Shown here: one piece after another, positions 1 through 12,153 of the stretch | Numbering within the stretch: the first letter of the stretch is position 1 | How the letters are laid out: each line of letters starts with the position of its first letter | Assembly: GCF_027943255.1 (NCBI RefSeq) | Contig: NC_072895.1 | Span: 38,228,001-38,292,000, forward strand | Length of the DNA stretch: 64,000 nt | Direction: 5' to 3' | Source: Anastrepha obliqua | Taxonomy: Eukaryota; Arthropoda; Insecta; Diptera; Tephritidae | Translations under genes and position numbers: made by a program | The notes under the pieces: model-generated | Seen by the model: only the letters and a program-made list of their open reading frames with translations | Told to the model about the DNA's origin: nothing | The model's database searches: none

Positions 1-735
1 CCAAATCATTACCTGTGGCGGATGCTGCCTCCTGGTGGCCAATCGATGACTCAAATTCTAGTATGAACGGTCGGTCAAATAAAACCTATCGTTTTGGGAG
101 TTTACGAATTACTCAATTTGAAAAATTTTCTCATCAGAAAACACAATGTTCAGAAATTGACCACTTTCGGCCGAGCGAAGCAACTCCTTCGCTCTTTCAA
201 GTCTGACTTGTTGCTGCTGTGGTGTGAGATCATGCGCGTTTTGGATCTTGTAAGGCTTGACTTTGAGATCATTTTTCAGTATGCGGCGGATGCCAGATAT
301 TTTCAGTTCTTTTGCCATTTGATTGGCACTTCGTCGGGGATTTCGCTCAGGTCGCTTCTTCACTTTTTGAACCATTTAACGTGACGTTGCAGTCTTTTGA
401 TGACCACCTCAACGGCGTTTCGCGACGCTACCAATATCATTGTAACGAATAATGGTGCGATAAACAAAAACTTTATTTACTTTAAGGTGCTCGAGCTCAC
501 GAACAATCGCTGTTTGTGGTTTTCCAGCCAAATAGTTGTATAATGCAATCACACTGTTACGTTTGAAATCCATTACTGATTTTCTTTTTTCGCGTTTACT
601 CTCGGCAAAAAGATCCGCGCGCTTATAAACAATACTCTGGACAACATTTAGCCAACTTACAGACAGATGCCCGTGCATCAGCTATGCAAGCGGTCTGAAA
701 TTGGTTACACTTCGAGTGACCGACCCTGCAGTTTA
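1..735 (-). mobile_element. Tc1/mariner-family transposon, 5' part of element (copy 1)
   Basis: Read on the minus strand, this holds the N-terminal half of a DDE transposase in two adjacent frames. The helix-turn-helix part starts near 570 (MDFKRNSVIALYNYLAGK) and runs to about 409. A second block at 375-109 carries SANQMAKELKIS and stops inside the first catalytic motif (FSDEKIF). A terminal inverted repeat lies near 700-735 and matches, in reverse complement, the far end of copy 2 at 43877-43927 (core ggttacac, then cctgcagtttaa). The element runs off the left edge of the window. Frameshifts make it a dead copy. It probably sits in an intron of the Ogt gene, whose exons resume at 3864. Confidence 0.85.
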
Positions 736-3700
736 AGTTGCATTTGAAAAATATTAAGTTTAATTACAGATATATCAGTAGTAAAATTTGCGTTAAATAA
801 CTATAGCATTGGGACTTATTTACAAGTTTTCACAATTCTTATTTAAATTTAATAAGTTTCTTTTATGAAAATATAGTTCATTCCCCTACAAAAAACGTAC
901 AAATCTTAGTTTCAATCTTTGTTCAAAATTAAAAAAATTTAACAAATTTTCGTCAGAATTAAAAAATTTCAGGTACGTAGTTTATAACTCATTGAATTTT
1001 TTATAATAAAATTTAAAAATGTTGATTAAGAAGTGTCGAATTTCGAAGACAATTTATTGTAATTTTTTAATTTGCATAAACTTTCAAAATTTCATTTATA
1101 TTTGTTTTTAACTATAGTTTCATAAAATAAATTTTTTAAATTAAATAAGAAACACACGTATTAACGCTTGTCAATAAGTCCTAGCGCTATTGTTTTTTAA
1201 CGCAATGTATATCGAATCGAGCCGTTAATTACACTATCCAACAGGTTTTTGCGAAATTATTTTAATTTTGGAATTTCTCAGGATTAATGCGTAGTTTTTC
1301 GTAGAGAATATGAAATTCTCCGTGCTGTTTTGTGCTTTTATTTGTGGAATTATGCCGTTCATCTTTATTCATTTTCATTTTCATCAAATGCAAATTTTAA
1401 ACGACGAATTTTGATTGATATCAAATATATTTTTAACAGAACAAAATGCAATTTCACTCGGCGATCGCAAAACCTTTGATTAACGGTATACTCCATGCTT
1501 TACTGTGTTTCCATTGACTCTTTTCCCAAGACTTTCTTCGTCGCTTCACCATGTTCTCTGCCTTTCGGAGCATTTATGCAGAGCTATAAAAGTATAGATC
1601 TCAGTACTAGTTCTAGTTTCAAATCGAAAAAATTAGTAACACCGAAGAAGAAATGTTGTGGTTGTCTTCAAGTACAATTCCTTATTTAGTTAAAAATACA
1701 CAGGGAGCAAATGTTATGCACACTCTATTAATGAAGAAAGACAGAAATTCGGCGAATTCCATAATCTGTACGATACTTTAAGATTGTATCCCGTCAAATT
1801 GTTTGAATTTGTATATGCGAATGAATATCAATATGTTTGATTACAATTTGTTAAAAATTTAAGAAAAGCTTCAAAAAAGATGGTACAATAGTCACCATAG
1901 ACCCATTTCACCTAAAAAATTATTAAGGATAACCATAAGGTAAGTTGTAAGTATTTATTTGAAAATAATTAACATAAATTCGGGAATTCGTAAGTAGCAA
2001 AATTAAAAAAAAAAAAACAGAATGATGATTTAGTAGTGAAGTTCTACTCTACATCCAGCTTAGTTAAGTACTGTTTTGTTAGTTTTTATACGTTTTGGGC
2101 ATTTTTGTTTTTTTGCATATAACGCATACAAAAATTACACAAAATATACGGCTTGCAATTTATTTTGCTAAAATAAATGAGCAATAAAACTACAGACGTT
2201 AAAATTTAAAAATGTATGCTAACGAAAGGATTACAGAGCATTCTTGAACTTTCTCTTACGTAAGTTGCTGCGAATAGAAGGTGCAACAGAGTTCTACGTG
2301 CGTAAAGAATTGACGAAAAACAACCTTGTAGAAGAGGTTGGATAATTGTATTTAACATAGATGCAATCAGATCATTCAGTGTAACCAACTTTGTGAGTTT
2401 CTGGTAAAGATACATAGGGGTATTATCCAACATAAGTCGGAATTGAACAAGTGAGAAAGACTAAATTCTATAATATTTAAATCGAATTTAAATGAAGAGG
2501 GGTGCGAGTTTTATTAATTAGTTATCGAGATTCTCGATTTACTTGACTTGAGTAATTCTGCATCACGTATTGCTCTTTTGAAAATTATTATTATATTGGA
2601 GGTGGCTGTGGTTATTGGCCCACTTCAAGATCAACCTAGCTTGGACTAAGAGTCACAGTTTCATTGAAATGTATTAATTTTTGCGCAAGTTATCGTGCGC
2701 ACGAATGGACAGGCTTGGCTAAATGGACTCCTCTCTATATATCTTTATGTCATTACATACAACCGTTATGTGAACAAAATTATATTGGTAAAGTGCGCGG
2801 GTATAAAAATACAGTTCTTCGCTTTGATCTATTTAGATATTCCCAATAACCACGATCTATAGCTAATGGTTTACTTCCATTTTGAAAGCCCGTACACAAA
2901 GTGAGTAACCATCTGTGTTTCCGCCAAAGTCTCGTGATGCACTAGAGTAATTTGTTGAACTTCGCTCACATCTTCGTCGGACTGAACCTCATCTGGCGAA
3001 AACCCCATAAAAACTAAATAAACTTCCTTAGCTCTAGCTCATCTATTTTTATATAAGGAAGAGTGCTAAAAACTATTATTCATAACAAAACATGCATGAA
3101 TAAATGAACACTTTTTCTTCATTAGAGAATTTCGTTCATCATCGTTACTTAGGAAAACATGTGATTATGTCTAAGTTAAACGTTTTTATCAGACCTGCAA
3201 AAATTTTACTTAACTGAAGTTACTTACTTGTATTCTAAATGGAAATTTTTTGTAAAATGTAAATTCTCTCTTAAGTAATACTTTTAGAGAAAAGCACATA
3301 TATCGATGGTCTGGAGAGATTAAGAGCAAACCGCAGGTGAGCGGAGAGCCTTCCTTGTCTAAGCAGTTCATCAGCCCGCGAAGTGTCAATGGCAAAGAGA
3401 TGTTGTTGTAGCAGCATAAACATTCCCCATGCATATATGAGGAATGCTGCTGAAGTGAAAGTCCTTGGCCGGATATAAATGCGGGTCATTCCGGTTACGT
3501 AGAACCGATTGTCGTGGGAACGCACAAACAAAGAGTCTTAATTGTCGCTTCAAGTTCAGGCATTGTTTTCAGTAGTGAGGAAGAAGGAAACAGAGTTTTA
3601 CCCTTGCAAAATCTACACTAAAACCGAAAATGAAGTATTTTTTTTATTTCTGATCTTGATTTTCTAGAAAAGTAGTTATAAATTGATCTGTGCTCTTAAG

Positions 3701-3863
3701 GGGTTAAAATTAGTAAAAAAGGACTATACAATTGAAAAAAAAGTTTAGCTTGGCAATAAATAAACTCACGATGGGGATTAGGATATAAGTGATGAAATGT
3801 AAACGAATATTTAAATATATTGAAAATTACTAAAACTTACTCATAGATTCAATTTATTTGCAG
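736..3863. other. AT-rich intron of Ogt, no coding sequence seen
   Basis: No TPR-encoding sequence or other recognisable exon is visible on either strand. The only structure seen is a dispersed repeat at about 3340-3535, listed separately, and a degenerate repeat-like patch near 2660-2850. The stretch ends in a polypyrimidine tract and AG at 3862-3863, the acceptor for the first Ogt exon in the window. Confidence 0.6.
3340..3535 (-). repeat. Dispersed repeat (family with 'ggttacgtagaacc' core)
   Basis: The block containing ttccggttacgtagaacc and gtcgtgggaac recurs in reverse orientation at 19310-19440, where it ends in a run of aac/caa triplets, and in part at 42605-42680. A looser match lies at 58390-58425, next to a LINE. 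The triplet tail suggests the 3' end of a non-LTR retrotransposon or a SINE derived from one; the assignment is an inference. Confidence 0.6.
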
Positions 3864-5592
3864 GTTAAAGAAGCAGAAGATTGTTATAATACGGCTTTAC
3901 GTTTATGCCCAAATCATGCTGATTCCCTAAACAACTTGGCTAACATTAAGCGTGAACAAGGCTATATTGAGGAAGCAACTCGCTTATATTTAAAAGCTCT
4001 TGAAGTATTTCCAGATTTTGCAGCTGCACACTCTAACTTAGCTTCGGTTCTTCAGCAGCAAGGAAAATTAAAAGAGGCTTTAATGCACTACAAGGAAGCC
4101 ATTCGCATCCAGCCAACCTTTGCAGACGCATATTCTAATATGGGAAATACCTTAAAAGAGCTTCAGGATATTAACGGTGCTTTACAATGTTATACACGTG
4201 CAATTCAAATAAATCCAGCCTTTGCTGATGCACATAGCAACCTGGCGAGCATACATAAAGATTCGGGAAATATTCCAGATGCCATACAGTCATACAGAAC
4301 GGCACTGAAATTAAAACCAGATTTTCCCGATGCTTATTGCAATTTAGCTCATTGTTTGCAAATTGTATGTGATTGGACCGACTATGATGCCCGAATGAAA
4401 AAACTCATAAGCATTGTAGCAGAACAGCTTGAAAAAAATCGTTTACCATCTGTTCATCCACATCATTCAATGTTATATCCACTATCTCATGAATTCCGCA
4501 AAGCTATTGCCACTAGGCATGCAAACCTGTGCTTGGAGAAAATTCATGTATTACACAAACCACCATACAAGTTTTCGCGTGAGTTACCTGCTGATGGTAG
4601 ATTACGTATTGGCTATGTGAGCTCAGATTTCGGCAATCATCCTACCTCTCATTTAATGCAATCAATCCCAGGCCTTCATGATAAATCACGCGTTGAAATA
4701 TTTTGTTATGCCTTGAGCTCCGACGATGGGACAACCTTCCGATATAAAATCATACGTGAAGCCGAACATTTTGTGGATTTGTCGCAAATTCAGTGCAATG
4801 GTAAAGCTGCCGACCGCATATTTTCTGACGGGATTCACATATTAGTAAACATGAATGGATATACTAAAGGCGCCCGTAATGAAATCTTTGCATTACGTCC
4901 TGCGCCAGTGCAAGTTATGTGGCTGGGATACCCTGGTACTAGTGGTGCTAGTTTCATGGACTACATTGTTACTGATCCTGTTACTAGTCCAATGGAGCTT
5001 GCTTCACAATATAGTGAGAAACTTGCATATATGCCGAATACATACTTCATAGGCGATCACAAGCAAATGTTTCCCCATCTTAAAGAACGTATTCTTGTAT
5101 GCGATAAACAACAGTCTTCTGTAGCAGACAATATCGCAGTTATTAACGCTGCAGATTTATCACCTTTAGTAGAAAGTACAGATGTTAAAGAAGTTCGAGA
5201 AATAGTGAATGCGCATAAACCAGTAGAAATTACCCATAAAATTGCAGAACTCCCAAATACTACTCAAATTGTATCAATGATTGCTTCCGGTCAAGTCCAG
5301 ACCTCTCTTAATGGTATTGTTGTTCAAAACGGGTTAGCAACAACACAAACAAACAATAAAGCCGCCACAGGAGAGGAAGTTCCTCAAAATATCGTCATAA
5401 CAACTCGGCGCCAATATTTATTGCCGGACGACGCTATAGTGTATTGTAATTTCAATCAGTTATACAAGATAGATCCACAAACTCTACAATCATGGGTTTC
5501 TATATTAAAGAACGTGTCAAACTCAGTACTATGGTTGCTGAGGTTTCCTGCAGTAGGAGAACAGAATATAAAAAAATCTGTCGAGGCGTATG
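3864..5592 (+). CDS. Ogt: O-GlcNAc transferase, exon with last TPRs and catalytic N-lobe
   Basis: Ogt adds single N-acetylglucosamine residues from UDP-GlcNAc to serine and threonine of nuclear and cytosolic proteins; in flies it is the Polycomb-group gene super sex combs. The exon begins after the acceptor AG at 3862-3863 in phase 0 and ends at the donor 5593 (gtaagt) in phase 1. Residues 1-165 of this partial protein are tandem 34-residue TPR repeats (for example [15 protein letters not shown]). The catalytic N-lobe follows, with [10 protein letters not shown] (residue 200 matches human H498) and [11 protein letters not shown] (residue 259 matches human H558). The intervening domain leads to [19 protein letters not shown] and then NFNQLYK (residue 535, human K842). 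Human numbering is from memory. Upstream TPR exons and the start codon lie outside the window. Identity is secure. Confidence 0.98.
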
Positions 5593-7073
5593 GTAAGTAA
5601 AAGTTAATTTGATAAATAGCTTTACTTCTCATTAAACACTGCGCTTCTTATGAAGTCCATGTTTAAGTGATAATAAAAAAGTAAGTAAAATGAGTCTAAT
5701 CCTACGTCGGAGGTGTGGCTATTATATAACGTGTCTGAAGGCGTAAAACATTTTATTCTGATTTCATACATATGTATTTACTTATAAATACCTTCTTCCA
5801 TCAGCTTCCTCAGGACCTGTGTCGCTTTCTCATTCACGGCTTCAACAGACTCAAATCTTTTTCCTTTTAATATTTATTTCGACTTGGACACACTGAAATC
5901 GCACGACTCAAGAACCAATGAAGAGTATGAGTGATCCAAAATTGCGACGATGTACTTGGCTAGAGACTTCTTGATAAGAAGGCAATGCGGAAGGAGCTTT
6001 TGAATTTTCTTGGTGTCGAAGGCTATTTTTTTTCCTCTTTTTTCACGGAGTTCAGCAAGAATGTGAAGATAGTAGTGTTGACTATTAGTTTGAGTGTGGG
6101 ACTTCGTCTAGTATTGAATGACCAGTAGTCCCCGTGTTTTAACATAACATTGGACACGTCGCTGTATTTCGTTTCCTTGAACTGAAGTGTAACATGTGAT
6201 TCCACAGCAACTATTATGAACTTTGAGCACTTGAAAATCTGTACGATTTGTTATATTTAGTTCGACAATAAGTTCAAAATTTGGGCAAAGGTTTTGACAG
6301 GTAATCTTACCTAACTGAGGCCTTAAAACGCCTTTAACAGCGTTTTGTCAGATCGGCTGCATTTTTCGAAGTAACGGTTTTTGAAAATTTCCCTTGGGGC
6401 CGTTGAGGGTTCTCTTAGAAACAACCTTACATCACAAATTTTGAAATAGAGGGCCATTTAAATTTTAATGTATATGTACTTATATATACCATAATATAGG
6501 ATGGAAAGAAAATGTTGAATACATTTTAATGTGCTTTTTATATTTTTTCATTTATTTTTAATTTTTTTAACAAATTGCAAAATTTAACTGTTTTGTAGGT
6601 ATCTCCCTCAGTTTTAAAGCTCTTCTGCTAAAATTTACCACAATACTTCTTTTCTATATAACCTCTATTTCTGAAAATCATCCAGAGCGAATCACTTGAT
6701 ATAAGGTTTTTTGAAATGAGCTTGCATACCGTTATCTCGAAAACTGGATCCAATCTGACGCCAATGGATTTAGAAGGTCCCAATTAAGTGATATCAAAAC
6801 TTTACCCAAAAAAAATTTTTAAATCCGTTATTAGTTCTTTTCAAAGATAAGAAGAAGAAAAAACTGTAACAATAAGAAAAATCTATTTTTTTCATAAATA
6901 ACTGCAATTGCATTGAATATAATGTCACTTTTACTTTTTTTCCGAAAAGTGGCTTAAATTCTTTCTAAAATCCCTTTCCACTACTAATATTTCTATCTTT
7001 ATCTATGCAACAATTACATAATGTCCATGTTAAATAAGTTTTTGAAATTAATAGTTGATTTTATGTTTTAAAG
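5593..7073. other. Ogt intron, no recognisable feature
   Basis: AT-rich intron with consensus donor gtaagt at 5593 and acceptor AG at 7072-7073. I see no coding sequence and no clear terminal inverted repeats. Confidence 0.75.
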
Positions 7074-7254
7074 GACTTTCTGCTGATCGAATAATTTTTT
7101 CGAACGTGGCTGCAAAAGAAGAGCATGTCCGCCGTGGTCAGTTAGCTGACATCTGCCTCGACACACCGCTTTGTAATGGGCACACCACATCTATGGATGT
7201 TCTATGGACGGGAACACCTGTCGTCACGTTACCAGGAGAAACATTGGCATCGAG
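7074..7254 (+). CDS. Ogt: O-GlcNAc transferase, UDP-binding exon
   Basis: The exon encodes the strongly conserved nucleotide-binding part of the C-lobe: [19 protein letters not shown], then [11 protein letters not shown]. Lysine 591 of the partial protein matches human K898, His594 matches H901, and Asp618 matches the uracil/ribose-contacting D925. The phase-1 acceptor joins the preceding exon to make a glycine codon. The exon ends in phase 2 before gtaagt at 7255. All substrate-binding residues I can check are intact, so the gene looks functional. Confidence 0.97.
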
Positions 7255-9297
7255 GTAAGTATTATTATTAAAATAAGGAGTTCACTTGATAGTTTTGGCG
7301 ATAAAAACTCACCATATCTGTTCAGGTTAAGTAGGCGGCCCAATGTGCTTAACAAATAAATGTATAGTTTTTCGACGAATCCTCGTCAAGTGAAATAATG
7401 CCTTTATGCCACTAAAAAAATATTCTTTAGCCTTCTCTTTAAAATGGTTATCTAAAGCCACCTTCATCTCAGGCCTCGCTTGCCAGCTGAAATGGCTGAG
7501 CTAAACTAAGTAATTATTTTAAAACTAGCTCCAATGTGGCCAGTTGATGTCGCCCAGACGGCTGATAGCGCGATTAGTAAACTTAGCCCGCGAAAGATCG
7601 ACAGTGGCATGGCGCGCAATTCTACTAAAAGCAAAGATCGTCCAAATCCATATCTTCAATTCTCTGTCATTATCATTCAATTTGTTGTTTTGTAAGAAGC
7701 CTTAAAATCCTAGAAACAAAATCCTGGTATCGGAACGATAATGAGCGAGAACGGGGGAAAAATATGTGCCAGCACATACAATCAAGTATTATTCCCTCGA
7801 AATCTGTTCATGCAAGTTCGGGTACTTTTGCAAAAGCTAAAAACAGATTTAGCTTGCTTAGGGATTATACTTCTGTCCGTAATCTAATACAGAAGTTGAG
7901 CGTGTTTTCAATACCATGAACATTTTTACAACTAAAATCAGTAACCGCATATCATTGATTTCCATTAATTCATCACTACATATTAAGAAAAAATACAAAC
8001 TATTGCTGCGAGAGATACAAAGTACTTGGTGAAAATTACATCTCCATCAATTGCATCAGCGTTTATACATATGGTATACTCTCAAATCAGTTTTGTGGCC
8101 AGAAGTCCAAAATAATGATGACAGTAGTACCTTTAATCTCAATCTGATTTATATTACTTTTATACCTGAGACTGATTGGTTTAACATACATAAATCGCAA
8201 TATCTCGAGAACTATTATAGACACCATAAAATTTTTTTTTTCAAAATAAAGGTTAAATCATAAGGAATCGTTACGTGTATAACAGAAAATCTAAAAAAGT
8301 GGCCAAATCAACTAAAAATTGATTCAAAAAAATTTTTTGACTTTTTTTTGGTCAAAATTTCGAAATTTTTTTTTTACATAATACTAATTTAAACTACTTA
8401 TTTGTTTCTATATTGTCTGTAAATTGCATTGAAATCCATCCACCGGTTCAAGAAATATTGATTTTTGAAAAAACACGGTCCCGATATTCAACATGGCGTA
8501 GATGACTCAATTTTGAAAATTTTTCAAAATCCTTTTAGGCTTGAATGTATCTTACCTAGAACTAATATTTCCCAAAGTTTCAAAGAAATCGAAAGACCAC
8601 TTGCAAATCTCATATTTTCTGACGGAGTCTTACCCATATACTAAACGCTTAAATGGCACCTAAACCACATAAACCTCCTAAACTTACGAGCTCGTAAACC
8701 ATCTGTAAAAATTTATATGAAAAGTGGTTTACATAAATTATGTATTTTTGAGCGCAGTTTCAGTGGGGGTAGAGAACAAACATGTCTTGCGTTTTTTCTA
8801 GGATGTTAAAGCTTTTTCAAATCCAAAATTTGACAATATTGCCCAGACCGTAACAACGAACTCGTCCAACATTTCTTGAGCGAATGCATAATAATACGCT
8901 CGGGAGATATGTTGTGCAATAAACAGGAGCTTGAGTAAATTTTTAAGAGTGACAATATTTCCCAAATTAAGTTATGTTACTCCAATTCCAGTATAGCCAC
9001 TAGGTAGTGCAGGTGCACCCCAAGCACTAATATACTTCAGAGTTACTAGGGAAGCATTGTAACCAACTAACCATTATACTTATGGTATGTACTTATTGAA
9101 ATACTCCCATGCAGTAAAGCAAATACCAACAAATAATATCAAATTGAAGATATTAAGAGAGCCGGTCTACCAAAGTAGATCGGGAGGGCTGCCCATTAAC
9201 CGAATCATATGTAATTGAGTTTTCATTGCCCAAAGTACAGGAATCTTAATGATACCACTTAATAATGTTTTTATATTTATTATTGTTTTGTTTACAG
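7255..9297. other. Ogt last intron with degenerate repeat DNA
   Basis: The intron runs between donor gtaagt at 7255 and acceptor tttacag ending at 9297. It holds AT-rich sequence with short reading frames that match nothing I know. A stretch near 8160-8640 has the oligo-A/T-rich character of old element remnants, but no ends can be defined. Confidence 0.6.
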
Positions 9298-9565
9298 AGT
9301 TGCTGCATCACAGTTAGCTACGTTGGGGTGTCCGGAACTTATAGCACACACAAGGCAAGAGTACGAAGATATTGCTATTCGATTAGGCACCGAGAGAGAA
9401 TATCTAAAAGCGATGCGAGCAAAAGTGTGGAAGGCACGTGTAGAGAGTCCATTGTTTGACTGTAGCCAATACGCTAGAGGGTTAGAAATGATTTTTAAAC
9501 GAATGTGGGAACGTTTTGCAGCTCATGAAATCCCAGATCATATATCTGCAGTGGCGGACAAGTGA
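9298..9565 (+). CDS. Ogt: O-GlcNAc transferase, last coding exon
   Basis: The final exon begins in phase 2 by completing an arginine codon ([16 protein letters not shown]) and ends with TGA at 9563-9565. It encodes the last helices of the catalytic domain: [24 protein letters not shown] and [13 protein letters not shown], all with close counterparts in human OGT. The three exons total 725 residues, about 70 percent of a typical full-length OGT; the rest is N-terminal TPR sequence outside the window. Confidence 0.97.
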
Positions 9566-10041
9566 ATCTTCTATGAGTATATATTTAAATATTTATTATT
9601 TTATGAACGCGAAGATAAAAATCAAATGTTATATATAAAACAATTTGATGTATTTAAAAAAGAACAACCAATAAGTTTTTGTCATTTCCTAATAGAAATA
9701 TGTATGAATATTGCGTAAATACGATTTTTATTTTCAAGGGAATCAATGCATCTTTCTAATGTAAGTATGTAAAAAACCAACAACTATCACAGTAAAGGTC
9801 TCAATATAAATCTAAATTGCAGAAAGTCTTTTGAATAACTTTTGTGGCGAAATTCTACGCCTATATTTGCAAATTTATTCCGCTTTATGCAGAGTGCTCT
9901 ACTTTCGATTTGTTTGTCGAAAATTTTGGGAGCTACCTTTTTTTATGTCGTTACTGTAAACACCATTTATGTACTTAAATTAAATGATTTCATAAAATCT
10001 CTTAAATGATGATCCAGAAAATATCAAAAACTATAAAAATA

Positions 10042-10355
10042 AATAAATAATTGGCGCGTACACTTCTGTTAGGTGTTTGGCCGAGCTCACCCTCCTATTT
10101 GTGGTGTGCGTCTTGATGTTGTTCCACAAATGGAGGGACCTACAGTTTCAAGCCGATTCCGAACGGCAGATATTTTTATTAGGAGTTTTTTCATGGCAGA
10201 AATACACTCGGAGGTTTGCCATTGCCTGCCGAGGGGCGACCGCGATTAGAAAAATGTTTTTATTAATTTTGCTTTCACCGAGATTCGAATTAACGACCTC
10301 TCTGTGAATTCCGAATGGTAATCACGCACCAACCCATTCGGCTACGGCGGCCGCC
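10042..10355 (-). mobile_element. tRNA-derived SINE, family S2, near-full copy
   Basis: Read on the minus strand it starts with a tRNA-like head: box A gtagccgaatgggttgg and box B-like attcgaatctc. A shared body follows (gccattgcctgccgagg, caaatggagggacctacag on the plus strand). The 3' end is gcgcgccaatt-like sequence followed by TTATT repeats. Further copies lie at 18690-19005, 21447-21622, 34750-35993 (split) and 48305-48535. RNA polymerase III boxes plus an AT-rich tail identify a SINE. Confidence 0.85.
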
Positions 10356-10851
10356 AAAAACTATAAGGTTGTTAAATATAAATGGAAGTGATTTGGGAAC
10401 AAAACGAAAGCAACAACAAGTTCGCCATTCCCTAAGGACATGCCGAACCAAGGATGATAGTGGTCGTTTACACAGGGAAACATTTTGTCCGTGGGAGAAG
10501 GACGGCTGCGGAGAGAGAGGGGAATTTGTCTCCAGTACTGGGGATACGCTTTGCGCTTCTTATTCGTATTTCCAATCTTAAAGCAATTTTTGATAGTTGC
10601 TTCATTTGTTTTCTTCTTTTGTGGGAGAAAGTTCTGAGTTCTGTGTTTTAAATCAAACGGAAGAAATTAACGATGCAGGATTATTCTTCCTAGTAAAGTT
10701 GGTATAATTTAAAAAGCGTATGGGGCATTTTTATTTTGAAATCTATTTTCCCACCATTTCTGGATACTAAAGTTAATTTTCTTTTTAATCAAGTACAAAA
10801 ATTTATATATATAGGTGTAAATAAATAAAAATTATTTTATCAGTTTGCCTT

Positions 10852-10990
10852 CCGCATTGAAATATTTAAGAAACTGTTGACGAATGTTCTCCGGTTTACA
10901 TGTTAGCGGGTTGTAGAATGTTTCCGAACCAGAAGATGCTAAAGTAGTAAACACCAAAATGCCGAAAACAATTGTGCCCGTGTGACCGCG
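10852..10990 (-). CDS. Possible terminal exon of a small membrane protein
   Basis: An open minus-strand frame ends at TAA (10852-10854). It encodes a hydrophobic segment (GTIVFGILVFTTLASSG) followed by ETFYNPLTCKPENIRQQFL and a short lysine-rich end. It looks like a real protein tail: a single membrane span, then a compact charged tail. I see no in-frame ATG, so it would have to be the last exon of a spliced gene or a fragment. I do not recognise the family. The start coordinate is only where the convincing coding character begins. Confidence 0.35.
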
Positions 10991-11079
10991 AGTGAAACAT
11001 GAAAAGAGAATTTCCAGTGTCTCCCTTTCAGATGTCTCCGTGTGTAAATCGGCACATAGATTACCAGGTTGCTATTTAA

Positions 11080-11420
11080 TTATGGTGAAAAAGAAATTTA
11101 TGAGGGAATCTTTGGCTGCCACGTCACTTGGAGATTCGGCAGCCGAATTCTGCACGATTATTTCACATGCTTCACATTGTTCAGATAGCAACAAAGTAAC
11201 ATACATAAGTGAAAACTGCGTTGAGTTGTTTTCATATATCACCAACTCAATCTTGTCGCCAGGCGAATCCTGCACAATCATTTCACATATGGTGAAAATA
11301 TTTCAAAGGTAAGCTCTAGAATAATACCGTTATTCGTCTATGAGCGAATTTGACAGAATCAGCTGATCAGCTGACGTCACTTGAGATGAAATTGTGAAAA
11401 ATGAACCAATCCATCCGAAC
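11080..11420. repeat. Foldback-like MITE, family F, copy 1
   Basis: Holds the family F signatures tggctgccacgtcacttgg and cagccgaattctgcacgat, plus the internal 'gattgtgttggtgatatac / caaccaatgacac / gattggacgaatgtgtgaa' type repeats in inverted order. The other copies are near 19745-20130, 28430-28690, 29330-29830, 36230-36620 and 62685-63110. No protein is encoded; the short reading frames here are chance. Confidence 0.7.
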
Positions 11421-12153
11421 AACTACTGATTGGACGAGGGTGTGAATGGAAGCATCTCTGAGTCAAACGGAAAAAATCTGTGCCACGAAGGGATCTGGCG
11501 AGAATAATAAAGAAAACCCGGGAAATCAGCGGGGAAGCGGTCTGATAAGCACAATTACTAACAAAAGCAGGCATGGCATATGACTCAGGAATAATAATAT
11601 TAATATGGAAGGAATAATAGGAATAGGAATTTTATCGCAAATGTGGATTTCCCGGTGGAGGTAATTTTGGGTGTAGACAGAACACACGTAAAAAAGTTTC
11701 AAAGTCTAAAGATAGACAGGAGAAGTACCAGCAGATGTGTGTACTATTACTGGTAGATACCATTAGTATTTCAAACATCGATGCTTTTTCCCTGAGGTTA
11801 TATATGTTTCTCGACTTTCCCGTCACTTAAAACAAAGTAAGTAAAAACCACAAATACATTTTATAAGCCTATTGGTATTGGCAATGCTTGCGCTTGGAAG
11901 AATATAATGGTAATTATCCGGGAATATGATAGAAATCGCGTGTTTTTTCTCTGAAGTCGAATTACTAATCGGGCGAATAGTTAACAGAGGTGATGGAATT
12001 GCGAGTTGTGAAAGTTCGAACTCGATTCAAAGCCAGCTAATTGAAAATAAGCTCGGATTTTCACATGGAAGTAAATCGTGTTATTTCGTTATATACGATG
12101 TACATACATACATGTATGTGTGTATATAAGGGTGTTTTTAAGAGCTTGAGAAT

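Noticed and set aside
1..3863. Missing Ogt TPR exons hidden in the first 3.8 kb
   Set aside because: No TPR-like coding with splice sites could be found on the plus strand; the upstream exons are probably outside the window.
10315..10651. Overlapping plus-strand frames after the first S2 SINE
   Set aside because: They begin inside the SINE and continue into sequence with no domain, splice signals or conservation clue.
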